64,000 nucleotides of DNA from Mucilaginibacter pallidiroseus (GCF_007846085.1 NZ_VOEJ01000002.1:186001-250000), one strand, 5' to 3'. Numbered from the stretch's first letter, positions 41,179-50,943 are shown. Program-made: numbers and translations. The notes: generated by a model not told the origin, from the letters alone.

Positions 41179-41604
41179 ATGATTTTGAACAGGAAAAATT
41201 TAAAGTTTGAGATCGATTTTGATTTTGTTCTCATAGCAGTAACGTCATCACTGAAAGATTATCGAATTTGTTACCTTATTAACAAGTATTTAAACTTTAA
41301 TTTTAGCCGAGATACCGACCTTGAAGTTGATATTAGCAACCAGGGGCGCGTTTTGCATTTTTCGCTTTTTCACCACAGTTGGGAAAGCACCGAAACAGAT
41401 TTTTATTTTATTGCAAATAAGGGATCAGAGGGGTACCTTGTACCCGAAATGCGCGAGGCCGACTATTTTTTCATGATCAAAAACTATATTGATGATGATG
41501 ACCTTGAGGGCATCATATCAAACCTAAACAAGATACCTGAAATTGTTGCGGCCGTAAAGATTGATCCGAAAAAAGTAAAATCCCGTGAAAATCTGTTATT
41601 TTAG
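41179..41604 (+). CDS. IPExxxVDY-family protein
   Basis: A 141-residue Bacteroidota-specific protein; the ATG at 41179 (MILNRKNLKFEID) is taken because the upstream extension is untypical. The family end is recognisable: the segment NKIPEIVAAVKIDPKK followed by VKSRENLLF. No enzymatic motif or signal is present. I recall its usual neighbour being pyk, as here (71 bp downstream). Function not known. Confidence 0.78.
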   Translation: MILNRKNLKFEIDFDFVLIAVTSSLKDYRICYLINKYLNFNFSRDTDLEVDISNQGRVLHFSLFHHSWESTETDFYFIANKGSEGYLVPEMREADYFFMIKNYIDDDDLEGIISNLNKIPEIVAAVKIDPKKVKSRENLLF

Positions 41605-41675
41605 CGGGCGTTTAAAAGAAGTGTTACTGATACACTATATATAATGTATAGTATTGCCATAATTAACCTGAGCAT

Positions 41676-43112
41676 ATGAGTTTTTATTATAATCGAACAA
41701 AGATTGTTGCCACAATGGGGCCGGCTTCGGCTAAGAAGGATGTTTTATTAGCTATGGTGCGGGCCGGCTTAAATGTTTGCCGCCTTAACTTTAGCCATGG
41801 TAAACCCGAAGATCACAAAAAAGTGATTGATGTAATTCGCGAGATAAATGCGGAATATAAAACAAACGTTGGTATCCTTGCCGATCTTCAGGGCCCTAAA
41901 ATCCGTATTGGCTTGGTTAAAGATGGTGGCATACACTTAAAAAATGGCAGCCGCATCAACATCACAACGCATGAAAGCATTGGTGATGATAACCAGATAT
42001 ACATCACCTACGAGACCTTCCCGCAGGATGTACAGGCAAATGAAATTATTTTGCTTGATGATGGTAAATTGCAGTTACGCGTTATTGAAACCAACCGTAA
42101 AGACACTGTTGTTTGCGAGGTTGTACACGGTGGTATTTTAACATCACGTAAAGGTGTTAACCTGCCAAACACCAAAGTATCTATCCCAAGCTTAACACCA
42201 GAAGATATAGTTAACCTACACTTTGCCCTTGAGCAGGATGTTGATTGGATAGGTTTATCATTTGTACGTACCGGCGAAGATATTGTTGACCTTAAACGCA
42301 TCATAAAAGAAAGCGGAAAAGGTGCACGCGTTATTGCTAAAATCGAAAAACCTGAGGCGATAGAAAATATCGACTCAATTATAGCTGCTACAGACGGCGT
42401 GATGGTTGCCCGTGGCGACCTTGGTGTTGAAATGCCTTTAGAAGAAGTGCCGTTGCTGCAAAAAATGATTGCACGCAAATGCCGCGATGCTTCAAAACCG
42501 GTTATTGTAGCTACGCAGATGCTTGAATCAATGATCACTACCCCGCGCCCAACCCGTGCCGAGGTGAATGACGTTGCCAACTCTGTACTTGACGGTGCTG
42601 ATGCAGTTATGCTAAGCGGCGAAACATCTGTTGGTGAGTTCCCGGTTATCGTTATTGAAACAATGGCTAAAATTGTTCGTAACGTTGAAGACCTGGGCTA
42701 TCCGTACCATGCACCTAAAGCCGAAAGAGAAGACCCAACATCTCCAAACTACTTAAGTGATGCACTTTGCAGCTCGGCAGTATATTTGGCTAAACAAACA
42801 AATGCTGCAGGTGTAGTTTCCATGACAACGTCTGGCTACACTGCATTTGAGATATCTAGTTTCAGGCCTAAAGCTGCCACTTACATCTTTACATCAAACA
42901 AGCAACTGCTTAATGCGCTTAGCCTTGTTTGGGGTGTAAGAGCATTTTATTACGACCAATTGGAAAGCACTGATAAAACCATTGCTGATGTTAACAATAT
43001 TCTTAAAGAACAAAGCCTGATCAACGTAGGTGATGTTATTATCAATACGGCAGCAGTGCCAATTGTTAAACAAGGCAAAACCAACATGATAAAAGTAAGC
43101 GTGGTTGAGTAA
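41676..43112 (+). CDS. pyk: Pyruvate kinase
   Basis: Pyruvate kinase makes pyruvate and ATP from phosphoenolpyruvate and ADP, the last glycolytic step. The 478-residue protein has TKIVATMGPAS, NFSHGKPEDH, the catalytic Lys in IAKIEKPEAIENID, VARGDLGVEMP and VATQMLESMI, and an MLSGET-type SGETSVG motif. The C-terminal effector domain is complete. Probably co-transcribed with the IPExxxVDY gene and ended by a strong terminator. Confidence 0.96.
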   Translation: MSFYYNRTKIVATMGPASAKKDVLLAMVRAGLNVCRLNFSHGKPEDHKKVIDVIREINAEYKTNVGILADLQGPKIRIGLVKDGGIHLKNGSRINITTHESIGDDNQIYITYETFPQDVQANEIILLDDGKLQLRVIETNRKDTVVCEVVHGGILTSRKGVNLPNTKVSIPSLTPEDIVNLHFALEQDVDWIGLSFVRTGEDIVDLKRIIKESGKGARVIAKIEKPEAIENIDSIIAATDGVMVARGDLGVEMPLEEVPLLQKMIARKCRDASKPVIVATQMLESMITTPRPTRAEVNDVANSVLDGADAVMLSGETSVGEFPVIVIETMAKIVRNVEDLGYPYHAPKAEREDPTSPNYLSDALCSSAVYLAKQTNAAGVVSMTTSGYTAFEISSFRPKAATYIFTSNKQLLNALSLVWGVRAFYYDQLESTDKTIADVNNILKEQSLINVGDVIINTAAVPIVKQGKTNMIKVSVVE

Positions 43113-43133
43113 TTAACCGGGCTTGTAAGATAG

Positions 43134-43166
43134 AAAAGGGTTAGGCATTGTGCCTAACCCTTTTTT
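43134..43166. terminator. Intrinsic terminator of pyk
   Basis: A 14-bp perfect stem (43134-43147 with 43151-43164; GGGTTAGGCA / TGCCTAACCC) has a 3-nt loop and a T-run. The A-rich left flank means it could also serve the converging thioredoxin-like gene. Confidence 0.9.
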
Positions 43167-43210
43167 ATTTTCATAGAAATCGCCGTTATTACAAAGAAAT
43201 CAATTTCCAA

Positions 43211-43723
43211 TTATTTAGCTTTAGGTGCATATGTTTTAGGATCTAATGCTGTTGGCGACCAATTCTGGAAAAATTCCATTACCTTGGCTTTGCTGTGGCC
43301 TTTACCTTCCTCAAGGTATGATGAGTTTTGGGTATGCAGGCGGTTGCCTTTCCCGTCGAGTATTACAAAAACCGGGAATCCGAAACGTTGCGGATATCCC
43401 AAACCGGCAAGTACTGCATCATTGGTATTTTCTTTACTATAGTTTACATGCAGCACGACATAATTGTCGTTCATGTGTTTATTCAATTCTGCATTTTGAG
43501 TGACCAGATCGTTGAACAAATAACACCAGCTGCACCAGTTACCACCAATTTGCAGCAATACATTTTTATGCTGGGCCGATGCCGTTTTAACAGCGGCAGC
43601 AATATCAGCCTTGGCGTTTGCTTCCGGGTTATAAATTTTTGGCTTCTCGACTTTGCCCGCTTCCTGCGCTTTTACTGTAACGCCAAGGGTAAGTATGGCG
43701 GCTATTAATATCAACTTTCTCAT
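43211..43723 (-). CDS. Secreted thioredoxin-fold protein
   Basis: A 170-residue protein with an N-terminal signal peptide (RKLILIAAILTLGVTVKA). The thioredoxin-like domain carries the redox motif W-C-S-W-C (GGNWCSWCYLF), followed by HVNYSKEN, LGYPQRFGFPVFVI with the cis-Pro, and GKGNRLHTQNSSY. It should act in the periplasm on disulfides or as a redox carrier; the partner is not visible. Monocistronic, converging on pyk. Confidence 0.85.
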   Translation of the reverse strand: MRKLILIAAILTLGVTVKAQEAGKVEKPKIYNPEANAKADIAAAVKTASAQHKNVLLQIGGNWCSWCYLFNDLVTQNAELNKHMNDNYVVLHVNYSKENTNDAVLAGLGYPQRFGFPVFVILDGKGNRLHTQNSSYLEEGKGHSKAKVMEFFQNWSPTALDPKTYAPKAK

Positions 43724-43795
43724 ATCCTAAATTTTATCTTTCTAAATATAAAAGATAAATAGGGCCTTAAGGGTGTTTGCAAAGTAAAAATGTTG

Positions 43796-43824
43796 TAAAA
43801 AACAAAAGCCCCTGATGGGCTTTT
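43796..43824 (-). terminator. Intrinsic terminator of the 84-residue protein gene
   Basis: The stem AAAAGCCC (43804-43811) / GGGCTTTT (43817-43824) is followed on the minus strand by a U-run. Confidence 0.75.
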
Positions 43825-43842
43825 AAAGATTTTGGTTAAATT

Positions 43843-44097
43843 TTACGAAGCGTAACGCCTATTGTATGTCACCGAATCTTTGTCGGGTTTGTTTGCAACA
43901 TGCGGGGCATCGTGGTTATTGGGCGCTTTGGCCAGCATTGCACGTTGCCTTAAAATTCTGCGCTTACGTCTTTTAATTTGAAAGCGCTGGCCCCAGTGGT
44001 CAAAAGAACCTGTAATAGCCAATATACCTCCTATTACAAATACTGCTATCATAACTATGATGAAAACGTGCAGCAGGTTAGTGAACAAATTTGTCAT
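43843..44097 (-). CDS. Small membrane protein (84 residues)
   Basis: One N-terminal hydrophobic helix (about 9-30; HVFIIVMIAVFVIGGILAI) is followed by a very basic segment (QIKRRKRRILRQR) and a polar tail, so it should be membrane-anchored with a cytoplasmic basic region. No family recognised. Its terminator supports a real gene. The 188 bp upstream contain no feature I can name. Confidence 0.6.
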   Translation of the reverse strand: MTNLFTNLLHVFIIVMIAVFVIGGILAITGSFDHWGQRFQIKRRKRRILRQRAMLAKAPNNHDAPHVANKPDKDSVTYNRRYAS

Positions 44098-44285
44098 AAA
44101 GTTATATTAAGTAATACAATAAACTAATAGGCAATAGCTATGCCTTTATTGCTGAATCCTAATAATAACGCCTAAAAGGCAGATATTTGCTACTATAGAA
44201 GGGGTATTATAAACTACATTACTAAAATACTGAATACATTGGATATAAACGCAGCATTGTACCTGTTTTAGTACAAAACTCCCAT

Positions 44286-45032
44286 TTACATAGTTGCCTT
44301 TACTACTATATAAGGCGACAAAGCTTTACTTTCCACAGGTATTAGCTTGGTAAATACTTTGCCGGCTACCCAAATGGCTTTGGTTATAAGCTTAGCTGCA
44401 CCTGTTTGCTCTGATTTATTTTCGAGCCAAACCGAAAATTTACCGTGGTAATATGCTTCTGTATTTTTTAACCCAAGGTCTGCGCAAGCTTGCTTTAACA
44501 TAGCAAGATCCATACTGTTTATATTGTGCTTGTCGTAGTTTTCTTTATCAAAGTTCTTTTGTACCCAGCCGTTAACGCTTTTAAAATTAGGTAACGTGAT
44601 AAACAACGTACCGCCGGGCTTTAAAAATTTGAGGTGCTCGTTTATGATAAACTTTGTATCGTTAAAATGCTCTATCAATCCAAAGGACAATACCATATCA
44701 AACTTTGCAGGGGGCTGATAAGTGAAAAGATCAGCCTCCACTATGTTGATGTCGCAAGGCTGCATATCATTAGCAGTTAGCAATTGTTCAACAAGTCCCT
44801 GGTGTATAAAATAATCGAGTAGTGTAGTTTCAATGTGTTTATACTTTTTAAGGTAGATAGAGTAATAACCCGGAAACCCACCAAGTTCAACCGCATTTTT
44901 CACACCTTTTTCCTTAATGATATTTCCCAAAATGTCGCCGAAGACATAATTAGGCTTCAATTTAAAAATCAGCCCTTTTCGCGACTCCCAAAACGATTTC
45001 CAAAAAGCACGGTCGGTTAAATTATTCTCCAT
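44286..45032 (-). CDS. Class I SAM-dependent methyltransferase
   Basis: A 248-residue protein with motif I ELGGFPGYYSIYL (VELGG in place of the commoner VLEIGCG), an acidic LLDYF, the DMVLSFGLIEHF region and PGGTLFITLPN. A substrate is not evident. Its start overlaps the stop of the acyltransferase gene (TAATG at 45032), and the divergent neighbours are glycosyltransferases, so it most likely modifies a sugar or glycolipid of the same glycan. The C-terminal 60 residues lack a recognised domain. Confidence 0.82.
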   Translation of the reverse strand: MENNLTDRAFWKSFWESRKGLIFKLKPNYVFGDILGNIIKEKGVKNAVELGGFPGYYSIYLKKYKHIETTLLDYFIHQGLVEQLLTANDMQPCDINIVEADLFTYQPPAKFDMVLSFGLIEHFNDTKFIINEHLKFLKPGGTLFITLPNFKSVNGWVQKNFDKENYDKHNINSMDLAMLKQACADLGLKNTEAYYHGKFSVWLENKSEQTGAAKLITKAIWVAGKVFTKLIPVESKALSPYIVVKATM

Positions 45033-45565
45033 TAAAGTACTATGGTCGGCTTTGCCGTGTCAAATCTTGTTTCTAAAATACGTGCAGGGTTACCAACTGC
45101 CACGCTGTTATCCGGTACATCTTTTACAACTACAGCCCCTGCACCAATGCTCACGTTATTGCCTATGGTTATGTCGCCAATAATACATGCATTTGCGCCA
45201 ATAGTAACATTGTTACCAAGGCGCGGACTGTTACTCAAAGTACCATCGGCGAGCTCTTTATGGCCTATGGTTACACCGTTGCGCAGTGTGCAATTCTCGC
45301 CAATTATGGCTTTGTAATTCACCACCAAACCTTGCCCATGATAAAACACCATGTTTTTGCCAACCTTAAGCTTGCGGGGCAATTCAATGCCAAGCACCCA
45401 TTCTACAAAGAAGCGGTAAAACATCAGGTACCAAAAAAATAGCACTTTTAGCAGCATGTAACGGTCAATAGCGTTTACCAGCCTAAACATGGGCAGCACA
45501 AGCAAAGCCTTAACGTTGCCACGGTTGGCACGCCAGTCTTGAAATACATATGCAAAAAAGTTCAT
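45032..45565 (-). CDS. Left-handed beta-helix acyltransferase (CysE/WcaF-like)
   Basis: A 177-residue hexapeptide-repeat acetyltransferase. An N-terminal hydrophobic part (about 20-58) precedes repeats such as GENCTLRNGVTIGHK, NNVTIGANACIIGD and GNNVSIGAGAVVVKDVPDNSVAVGNPA, with the catalytic His in TIGHK. It resembles serine acetyltransferases and colanic-acid acetyltransferases. Neighbouring glycosyltransferases and methyltransferase suggest O-acetylation of a surface glycan. Overlaps the methyltransferase gene by one base. Confidence 0.87.
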   Translation of the reverse strand: MNFFAYVFQDWRANRGNVKALLVLPMFRLVNAIDRYMLLKVLFFWYLMFYRFFVEWVLGIELPRKLKVGKNMVFYHGQGLVVNYKAIIGENCTLRNGVTIGHKELADGTLSNSPRLGNNVTIGANACIIGDITIGNNVSIGAGAVVVKDVPDNSVAVGNPARILETRFDTAKPTIVL

Positions 45566-45666
45566 GCTTGGGCTGTTATTTGCTTTTAATGCGCTTTGCA
45601 GCGTTCAAAAGTAAAATTTTTAATTTTAGTATCATTATACTTGCCCGATAATTGCGCTTAAGCTTG

Positions 45667-46947
45667 ATGAAGGTTGCCTTGATAAATACATCTGATGCAG
45701 GCGGCGGTGCCGCCGAAGCCTGTATGCGCTTGTTAAAAGCATTGCAACAGCAGCATGTTAACGCTAAATTGGTAGTGCAACACAAAACCCGCGCTAACGA
45801 CAACGTTTACACTATTGAACGATCATCCGTCGACAAAGCATTATCTAACTTCAATTTTTTTTATGAGCGCCTGCCTTTTATTGCTTTTCAAGAACGTGAT
45901 AAGTTGGTGAGGTTTGCTTTCTCAACAGCCAACGCCGGGACAGACATAAGCAACCAAGCAATTATCAGGGATGCTGACATATTGCACATCCACTGGACCA
46001 ATTCCGGTTTCCTGTCAATCAAAGATCTTAAAAAACTATTTCTGCTAAATAAGCCAATAGTCTGGACCCTGCACGATATGTGGGCATTTACCGGAGGTTG
46101 CCATTATGCCGGCAGTTGCAATCACTTCATAAATCAGTGCGGCAACTGTTACTTTTTACGCAATCCGTCATCCAATGATATATCCCATCAGGGCTGGCTG
46201 CGCAAGCAGGACATGTACAGTGCAGTAAAAAACCTGAGCATTGTAACCTGCAGCAACTGGCTGGGGCAAGTGGCTAAAAAAAGCTCATTATTGGATGAAG
46301 CCAACATACAAGCCATTCCCAACCCTATCGATACGGATTTATTCTCACCAAAAGATAAAATCGCTGCGCACAACAAATGGGGTGTCGGCACAAATGCAAA
46401 AGTTATCTTATTTGGTGCTGCCAACATTAACGACAGGCGCAAGGGTATTACATATTTGGTAGAAGCTTTGCATATCCTGAAAAAAGAATATGATATGGGC
46501 AATCCTGTGGAGATAGTTATCTTTGGTAAGAACAAACACTTTGATACATCAACGCTGCCTTTCCCGGTTCATCAATTAAACATTATTACCTCCGCTGCCG
46601 ACCTTGCAGAAATTTATAGCCTTGCCGATGTATACGTATCACCATCTATAGAAGATAACTTGCCTAACACCATTATGGAGGCTATGGCCTGCGGTACGCC
46701 CTGCGTTGCTTTCAATACCGGCGGCATACCAGACATGATAGTTCACCAGGAACACGGTTACTTGGCCGAATTTAAATCGGCCGCCGACCTGGCAAACGGC
46801 TTGTATAGCATATTAAATGCACCTAACTGGCAGGCACTATCAGTTGCAGCAAGAGAAAAGGTATTGGCCGACTTTAACAACGACAAGGTTGCTAACCAGT
46901 ATATCGATGTATATAAAAACGCCTTAAGTAGAAAGGGCGATAAATGA
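45667..46947 (+). CDS. Glycosyltransferase family 4 protein
   Basis: A 426-residue GT-B enzyme; the ATG at 45667 (MKVALINTSDAGGGAAEA) is preferred over an upstream start. The N-terminal domain has HIHWTNSGF, VWTLHDMWAFTGGCHYA with a Cys-rich stretch (YAGSCNHFINQCGNC), and the C-terminal domain the GT4 motif SPSIEDNLPNTIMEAMACGTPCVA with the E-x7-E. This form is seen in enzymes adding sugars to envelope polysaccharides. It overlaps the next gene by four bases (ATGA), so both are co-translated. Confidence 0.92.
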   Translation: MKVALINTSDAGGGAAEACMRLLKALQQQHVNAKLVVQHKTRANDNVYTIERSSVDKALSNFNFFYERLPFIAFQERDKLVRFAFSTANAGTDISNQAIIRDADILHIHWTNSGFLSIKDLKKLFLLNKPIVWTLHDMWAFTGGCHYAGSCNHFINQCGNCYFLRNPSSNDISHQGWLRKQDMYSAVKNLSIVTCSNWLGQVAKKSSLLDEANIQAIPNPIDTDLFSPKDKIAAHNKWGVGTNAKVILFGAANINDRRKGITYLVEALHILKKEYDMGNPVEIVIFGKNKHFDTSTLPFPVHQLNIITSAADLAEIYSLADVYVSPSIEDNLPNTIMEAMACGTPCVAFNTGGIPDMIVHQEHGYLAEFKSAADLANGLYSILNAPNWQALSVAAREKVLADFNNDKVANQYIDVYKNALSRKGDK

Positions 46948-47693
46948 AACCGACCCTTAGCGTCATAACTGTAGTGTATAACAACGTACGCGATATCGGT
47001 ATAACCTTGCAATCGGTAACCGGGCAAACTTACGACGCCATAGAATATATCGTAGTAGATGGCGCCTCAACAGACGGTACACTGGTTGTAATTGAAAGAT
47101 ATAGCAACCACATTAGGAGATTTGTGAGTGAGCCCGACAAAGGCATTTATGACGCCATGAACAAAGGGCTTAAGCTGGCTACAGGAGATTATGTGATCTT
47201 CATGAACTCGGGTGACGAATTTTATGATAATAATACTGTCGAAAAAGTTTTTGCCACTGCAGATGATGCAGATATTTATTACGGCGAAACCGAAATGATT
47301 AACGATGCCCGCCAAAGCCTGGGCCAGCGCCGCCATACTGCACCCAAAACATTTACCTGGCGAGGTTTTAAATATGGCATGAGTATTAGCCACCAGGCTA
47401 TTTATATCAGGAGAAGTTTGGTTGAGCCTTATAATCCGGCATACCAGCTGAGTGCCGATATCGACTGGATTATAACGGCCGCAAAAAAGGCCCGCAAAAT
47501 TATTAGGGTTGATGGTTACGTTGCCAAATACCTGGTGGGTGGTATGTCAAAAGCTGAACATAAACAAAGCCTATTGGAACGTTTCGACATCATGAAACGC
47601 CACTATGGTTTGCTGCCAACCGTTTTTAACCATTTTATTATCGCTTTTAATTTGGGCTGGTACTGGCTGAAGAACAGAAGAACGAATGATTGA
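46944..47693 (+). CDS. Glycosyltransferase family 2 protein
   Basis: A 249-residue GT-A enzyme: LSVITVVYNNVRDIG at the start, the UDP-sugar-binding D-G-A-S-T-D-G-T motif, SEPDKGIYDAMNKGL, and the metal-binding D-E-F after NSGDEF. The C-terminal hydrophobic segment (about 225-242) could associate with the membrane. It is translationally coupled to the GT4 gene and ends before a shared terminator, so the two act on one glycan. Donor and acceptor unknown. Confidence 0.92.
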   Translation: MKPTLSVITVVYNNVRDIGITLQSVTGQTYDAIEYIVVDGASTDGTLVVIERYSNHIRRFVSEPDKGIYDAMNKGLKLATGDYVIFMNSGDEFYDNNTVEKVFATADDADIYYGETEMINDARQSLGQRRHTAPKTFTWRGFKYGMSISHQAIYIRRSLVEPYNPAYQLSADIDWIITAAKKARKIIRVDGYVAKYLVGGMSKAEHKQSLLERFDIMKRHYGLLPTVFNHFIIAFNLGWYWLKNRRTND

Positions 47694-47735
47694 GTGATTA
47701 GATTTTAGATTACCATGTACCAAATGTGATGATAT

Positions 47736-47770
47736 AAAAAGAGCGATGAGTTTATACCCATCGCTCTTTT
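47736..47770. terminator. Bidirectional intrinsic terminator (GT2 / YfhO)
   Basis: The stem AAGAGCGATG (47739-47748) / CATCGCTCTT (47759-47768), loop 10 nt, with A- and T-runs on each side, serves both converging genes. Confidence 0.85.
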
Positions 47771-47791
47771 GGTATCGGCTAAAGCGTTTAC

Positions 47792-50284
47792 TTACGCTAC
47801 TTGCTTTTTCTTTTTAGTTTCCAGGAAAATAGCACCGGCTAATGCCAACACCAATAGTATCGAACCTATTAACGAGATCTTTTCGCCTGCATAGTAAGAT
47901 GTGGGGTGGAAAACAAACTCGATCTTGTGGTTACCCAATGGTATGGTAGCTGCACGCAACAGATAATCTGCACGGAAATACGGCTGCTCCACGCCATCAA
48001 TTAACATTGTCCAGCCTTTGTTATAGTATATTTCCGAGAACACGGCTACCTGGTTGGTAGTTGAGCCCGATTGGTAAACCATGTGATCCGGGTTGTAACT
48101 TACCAATTTAATGGTTGCATTAGGGTCTGAAGCGGTAACCGGTAAACGCTCAACAATTTTTTTGTACTGCTGGTCAACCATTGCCTCGGCCTTAGGGTCA
48201 AAGCTGCTTATGGCGTTCATCTCCTGGTCGGCATCTTTCACATAGTTTATGCTGTTTACAAACCATGCATTACCGCAAGCCGTTCGATTAGCCTGCATAT
48301 TTGCCGTACCCGTTTTTTGATCTGGCGTAATGATGTATTTGGCGTTCAGCATATCCAATACATCATGGTTAACAGTGCTGCTTAATTGGTTAAGATAAAG
48401 CTCTTCGTAACGTTTAAGCCTTGCAGCCGAATAACCTGTGATTGACTTGTGGAAGAACGGGTTGTAAGTATCTGATCGGAAATCAGCACCGGCATCAAAT
48501 ACACGGAAGTGCGGATCCTTATCTTTCAAAATAAACTCATCAACTTCACGGGGTTTAACTACCTGCTCAGCGTCAATTTTATCCTGAAATTTCGAATCTT
48601 TTAAATAGCGCTTGTCTATCTGCCAAAGATCAACCAGGGTAATGGCGAACAAGATGATAGATAATACTTCTGCCTTTACCCTGCCTTTTATATAGGCGAA
48701 TAAAACGCCAAATGTAAGCGCCAGGAAGAACAGGGTGCGTATAGCGTCGGTACGTTCCAATGAGATCCTGTCCTTCACTACAGCGTTGGCAATCTGGTTG
48801 GCCATTGCTGTATCGCCTTTAAATGCTTGCGACAGGTAATTGATGCCGGCAGCCTCGTCAGCAGCTTTAAAGCTGAAAAGCAAATCTGGCAGGGCAATCA
48901 TCAGGAGGGTAAAACCACCTGTAATGTAGCCGGCAATTAAAAGTTTCTTTTGGATGATTTTTTTATCAGCAGTATTGATCAGCTCCTGTACGGCAAGGAA
49001 TGCCAGGATAGGGAAACAGATACTTGCAACAGCCAATATCGACTCAACCGCTCGGAACTTGTTGTACAGCGGAAAGTAGTTGAAGAAAATGTCTGAAACA
49101 TAAGGCCAGTTGCGGCCAAATGATAATAATAAGGTTAAAACAATAGTGCCAACCAACCACCATTTAACACGGCTGCGGATGATGAGCAAGCCAAATACAA
49201 ATAGGAAGCAGATTACAGCACCAAAATAAAACGGACCAGAAGTACCCGGTTTGTTACCCCAGTACATAGTTAAACCCGGGATTGATCCTGTAATTTGCTG
49301 TGCGTAATTAAGCGCCTGATCGGCCGGTACCTGTTTATCTAAAAACACCTTTGTAGTAGCCGAGTTAGCGTCAATTTGTGGTGCCTCTGCGCCGGTACCG
49401 CCACCGTATGCATTGGGGATAAGGAAGGTAACAGATTCTCCCACGCCCTGGCTCCATTGGTAGGCATATTCTTTATCGAGGCCGTTGCTTGGCTCTTTGG
49501 TGGTTTGTTTTAGGTTTGATTTGCCACGGATAGTCTCAGTACCATAGTCATACGTACTCCACAGTATTGATGCGTTTACAGCAACAGCCAACAAAGTAGC
49601 ACCCGCTAAAAAAGCAATGGCTTTGCCAAACTGTTGCAATCTTTTACCCTTTACCGCATGGTACAATTCAATACCCACCAATATCAGGATAGACAGCAGC
49701 AGGTAATACGTCATCTGGATGTGATTGGCGCGGATCTCCATCGCCAGGAACAAGGCGGTTAATGATCCGCCTAAGAAGTAGTTTCCTCTTAATGTGAGGA
49801 TAATACCCGCAAGTATGGGTGCAAAAAATGCAATGGCGAAGGCCTGGTTGGAGTGCCCCGCCACAAGCAAAATAATATTGTATGACGAAAAAGTGAACGC
49901 CACAGCACCCGCAGCAGCGAGCCACGGCCTTATCTTTAACACGTTAAATAAAAGGTAGGTACCCAGTAAAAGCAGTAATACGGTATCAACTGGGTTAGGG
50001 AACACGGCTTTAACAACATTAACAACATGCGAGGTAATATTATCCGGATATGGAGCCCATATCTGAAAGGTAGGCATACCACCAAAGATCTGGTTGGTCC
50101 AAAGTATGGTTGTGTGCTTGGCGCGATATTTCATGATCTCGCCCTGGGTGGATTGTGCGCCTATAACATCGCTTTGGCCTAAGGTTTTACCCTGAAATGC
50201 CGGGGTAAGGAAGAAAAAGCAGATGGCAACAAAAATTGCAATAACAGCCAGGTGTGTGCCATTGCGTTTAAACCAATTGTTCAT
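47792..50284 (-). CDS. YfhO-family polytopic membrane protein
   Basis: An 830-residue protein with about 12 membrane helices in two groups and a C-terminal extracytoplasmic domain followed by a last helix (about 800-820; ISLIGSILLVLALAGAIFLE) and a Lys-rich end. The early block LTPAFQGKTLGQSDVIG and the region around YWGNKPGTSGPFYFGA are typical of the YfhO family. In Firmicutes YfhO glycosylates lipoteichoic acid; here a lipid-linked sugar transferase role is only inferred. Neighbouring glycosyltransferases are consistent with that. Monocistronic. Confidence 0.88.
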   Translation of the reverse strand: MNNWFKRNGTHLAVIAIFVAICFFFLTPAFQGKTLGQSDVIGAQSTQGEIMKYRAKHTTILWTNQIFGGMPTFQIWAPYPDNITSHVVNVVKAVFPNPVDTVLLLLLGTYLLFNVLKIRPWLAAAGAVAFTFSSYNIILLVAGHSNQAFAIAFFAPILAGIILTLRGNYFLGGSLTALFLAMEIRANHIQMTYYLLLSILILVGIELYHAVKGKRLQQFGKAIAFLAGATLLAVAVNASILWSTYDYGTETIRGKSNLKQTTKEPSNGLDKEYAYQWSQGVGESVTFLIPNAYGGGTGAEAPQIDANSATTKVFLDKQVPADQALNYAQQITGSIPGLTMYWGNKPGTSGPFYFGAVICFLFVFGLLIIRSRVKWWLVGTIVLTLLLSFGRNWPYVSDIFFNYFPLYNKFRAVESILAVASICFPILAFLAVQELINTADKKIIQKKLLIAGYITGGFTLLMIALPDLLFSFKAADEAAGINYLSQAFKGDTAMANQIANAVVKDRISLERTDAIRTLFFLALTFGVLFAYIKGRVKAEVLSIILFAITLVDLWQIDKRYLKDSKFQDKIDAEQVVKPREVDEFILKDKDPHFRVFDAGADFRSDTYNPFFHKSITGYSAARLKRYEELYLNQLSSTVNHDVLDMLNAKYIITPDQKTGTANMQANRTACGNAWFVNSINYVKDADQEMNAISSFDPKAEAMVDQQYKKIVERLPVTASDPNATIKLVSYNPDHMVYQSGSTTNQVAVFSEIYYNKGWTMLIDGVEQPYFRADYLLRAATIPLGNHKIEFVFHPTSYYAGEKISLIGSILLVLALAGAIFLETKKKKQVA

Positions 50285-50376
50285 TTAAATCTTTTAAGGG
50301 ATAGTTAATACTCTTTTAAACCTCAAAAATAGAAATTTGCATGAGATTAAAACTATAACTTTTACAAGATTATGGC

Positions 50377-50673
50377 TTAACAGTTATGCGGTTGGCTATC
50401 AAAATGGAAGAAAAGGAATACCATAAAGGCTATGCTTAAGACATAGATGATAATGTTCAGCCTGTTATATTCCTCGCGGTTTCGGCGAATGGTGTAGGCA
50501 TTGTAAAGGGCAAGTACACCTACAACTATCCAAAAGAAGTTATTGATACGGTTACACCCGGTAAAAGCCTGTATAAGCAAAGCAACAATAATAAAATTAG
50601 TTATCAGCAATATAACCGATGGCGGCGTATTGTTATGATTTTTGCGACGTTTATAAAGCTCCTCGGGTATCAT
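50377..50673 (-). CDS. Small membrane protein (98 residues)
   Basis: Three hydrophobic segments (about 19-38, 46-60, 74-92) with a charged loop (RRNREEYNRL) between the second and third. The polar start MIPEELYKRRKNHN and the terminal Cys complete it. No family recognised. It lies 9 bp after the DUF4834-like gene on the same strand and is probably co-transcribed with it. Confidence 0.6.
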   Translation of the reverse strand: MIPEELYKRRKNHNNTPPSVILLITNFIIVALLIQAFTGCNRINNFFWIVVGVLALYNAYTIRRNREEYNRLNIIIYVLSIAFMVFLFFHFDSQPHNC

Positions 50674-50682
50674 TTGCTGGTA

Positions 50683-50943
50683 CTATTTTTCTTTGATTTC
50701 CTCGTATTCAACAAAATCGCCTTCGGTATCGGGTATTGAGCTTTTGCGGCTATCGGCAGGGATGTGATCAACCTTTATACGGCCCTCTGGCGGGCGTTGC
50801 TGGTAATAGTTTTGTTGCTGGCGCGCCTGCTCCTGTGCTTTATTAACAAAGCCTTGAAAAAGCATTGGCAAAAATATACGCACAAGGCTGCGTATAATGT
50901 ATAATACACAAATAGATATGATGAGAAACCTTATCAGGACCAT
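50683..50943 (-). CDS. DUF4834-like small membrane protein
   Basis: An 86-residue protein with an N-terminal helix (MVLIRFLIISICVLYIIRSL) that likely spans or anchors in the membrane, a coiled Q-rich stretch (QEQARQQQNYYQQRP) and the acidic end GDFVEYEEIKEK. This order fits the Bacteroidota DUF4834 family. Function unknown. Confidence 0.7.
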   Translation of the reverse strand: MVLIRFLIISICVLYIIRSLVRIFLPMLFQGFVNKAQEQARQQQNYYQQRPPEGRIKVDHIPADSRKSSIPDTEGDFVEYEEIKEK

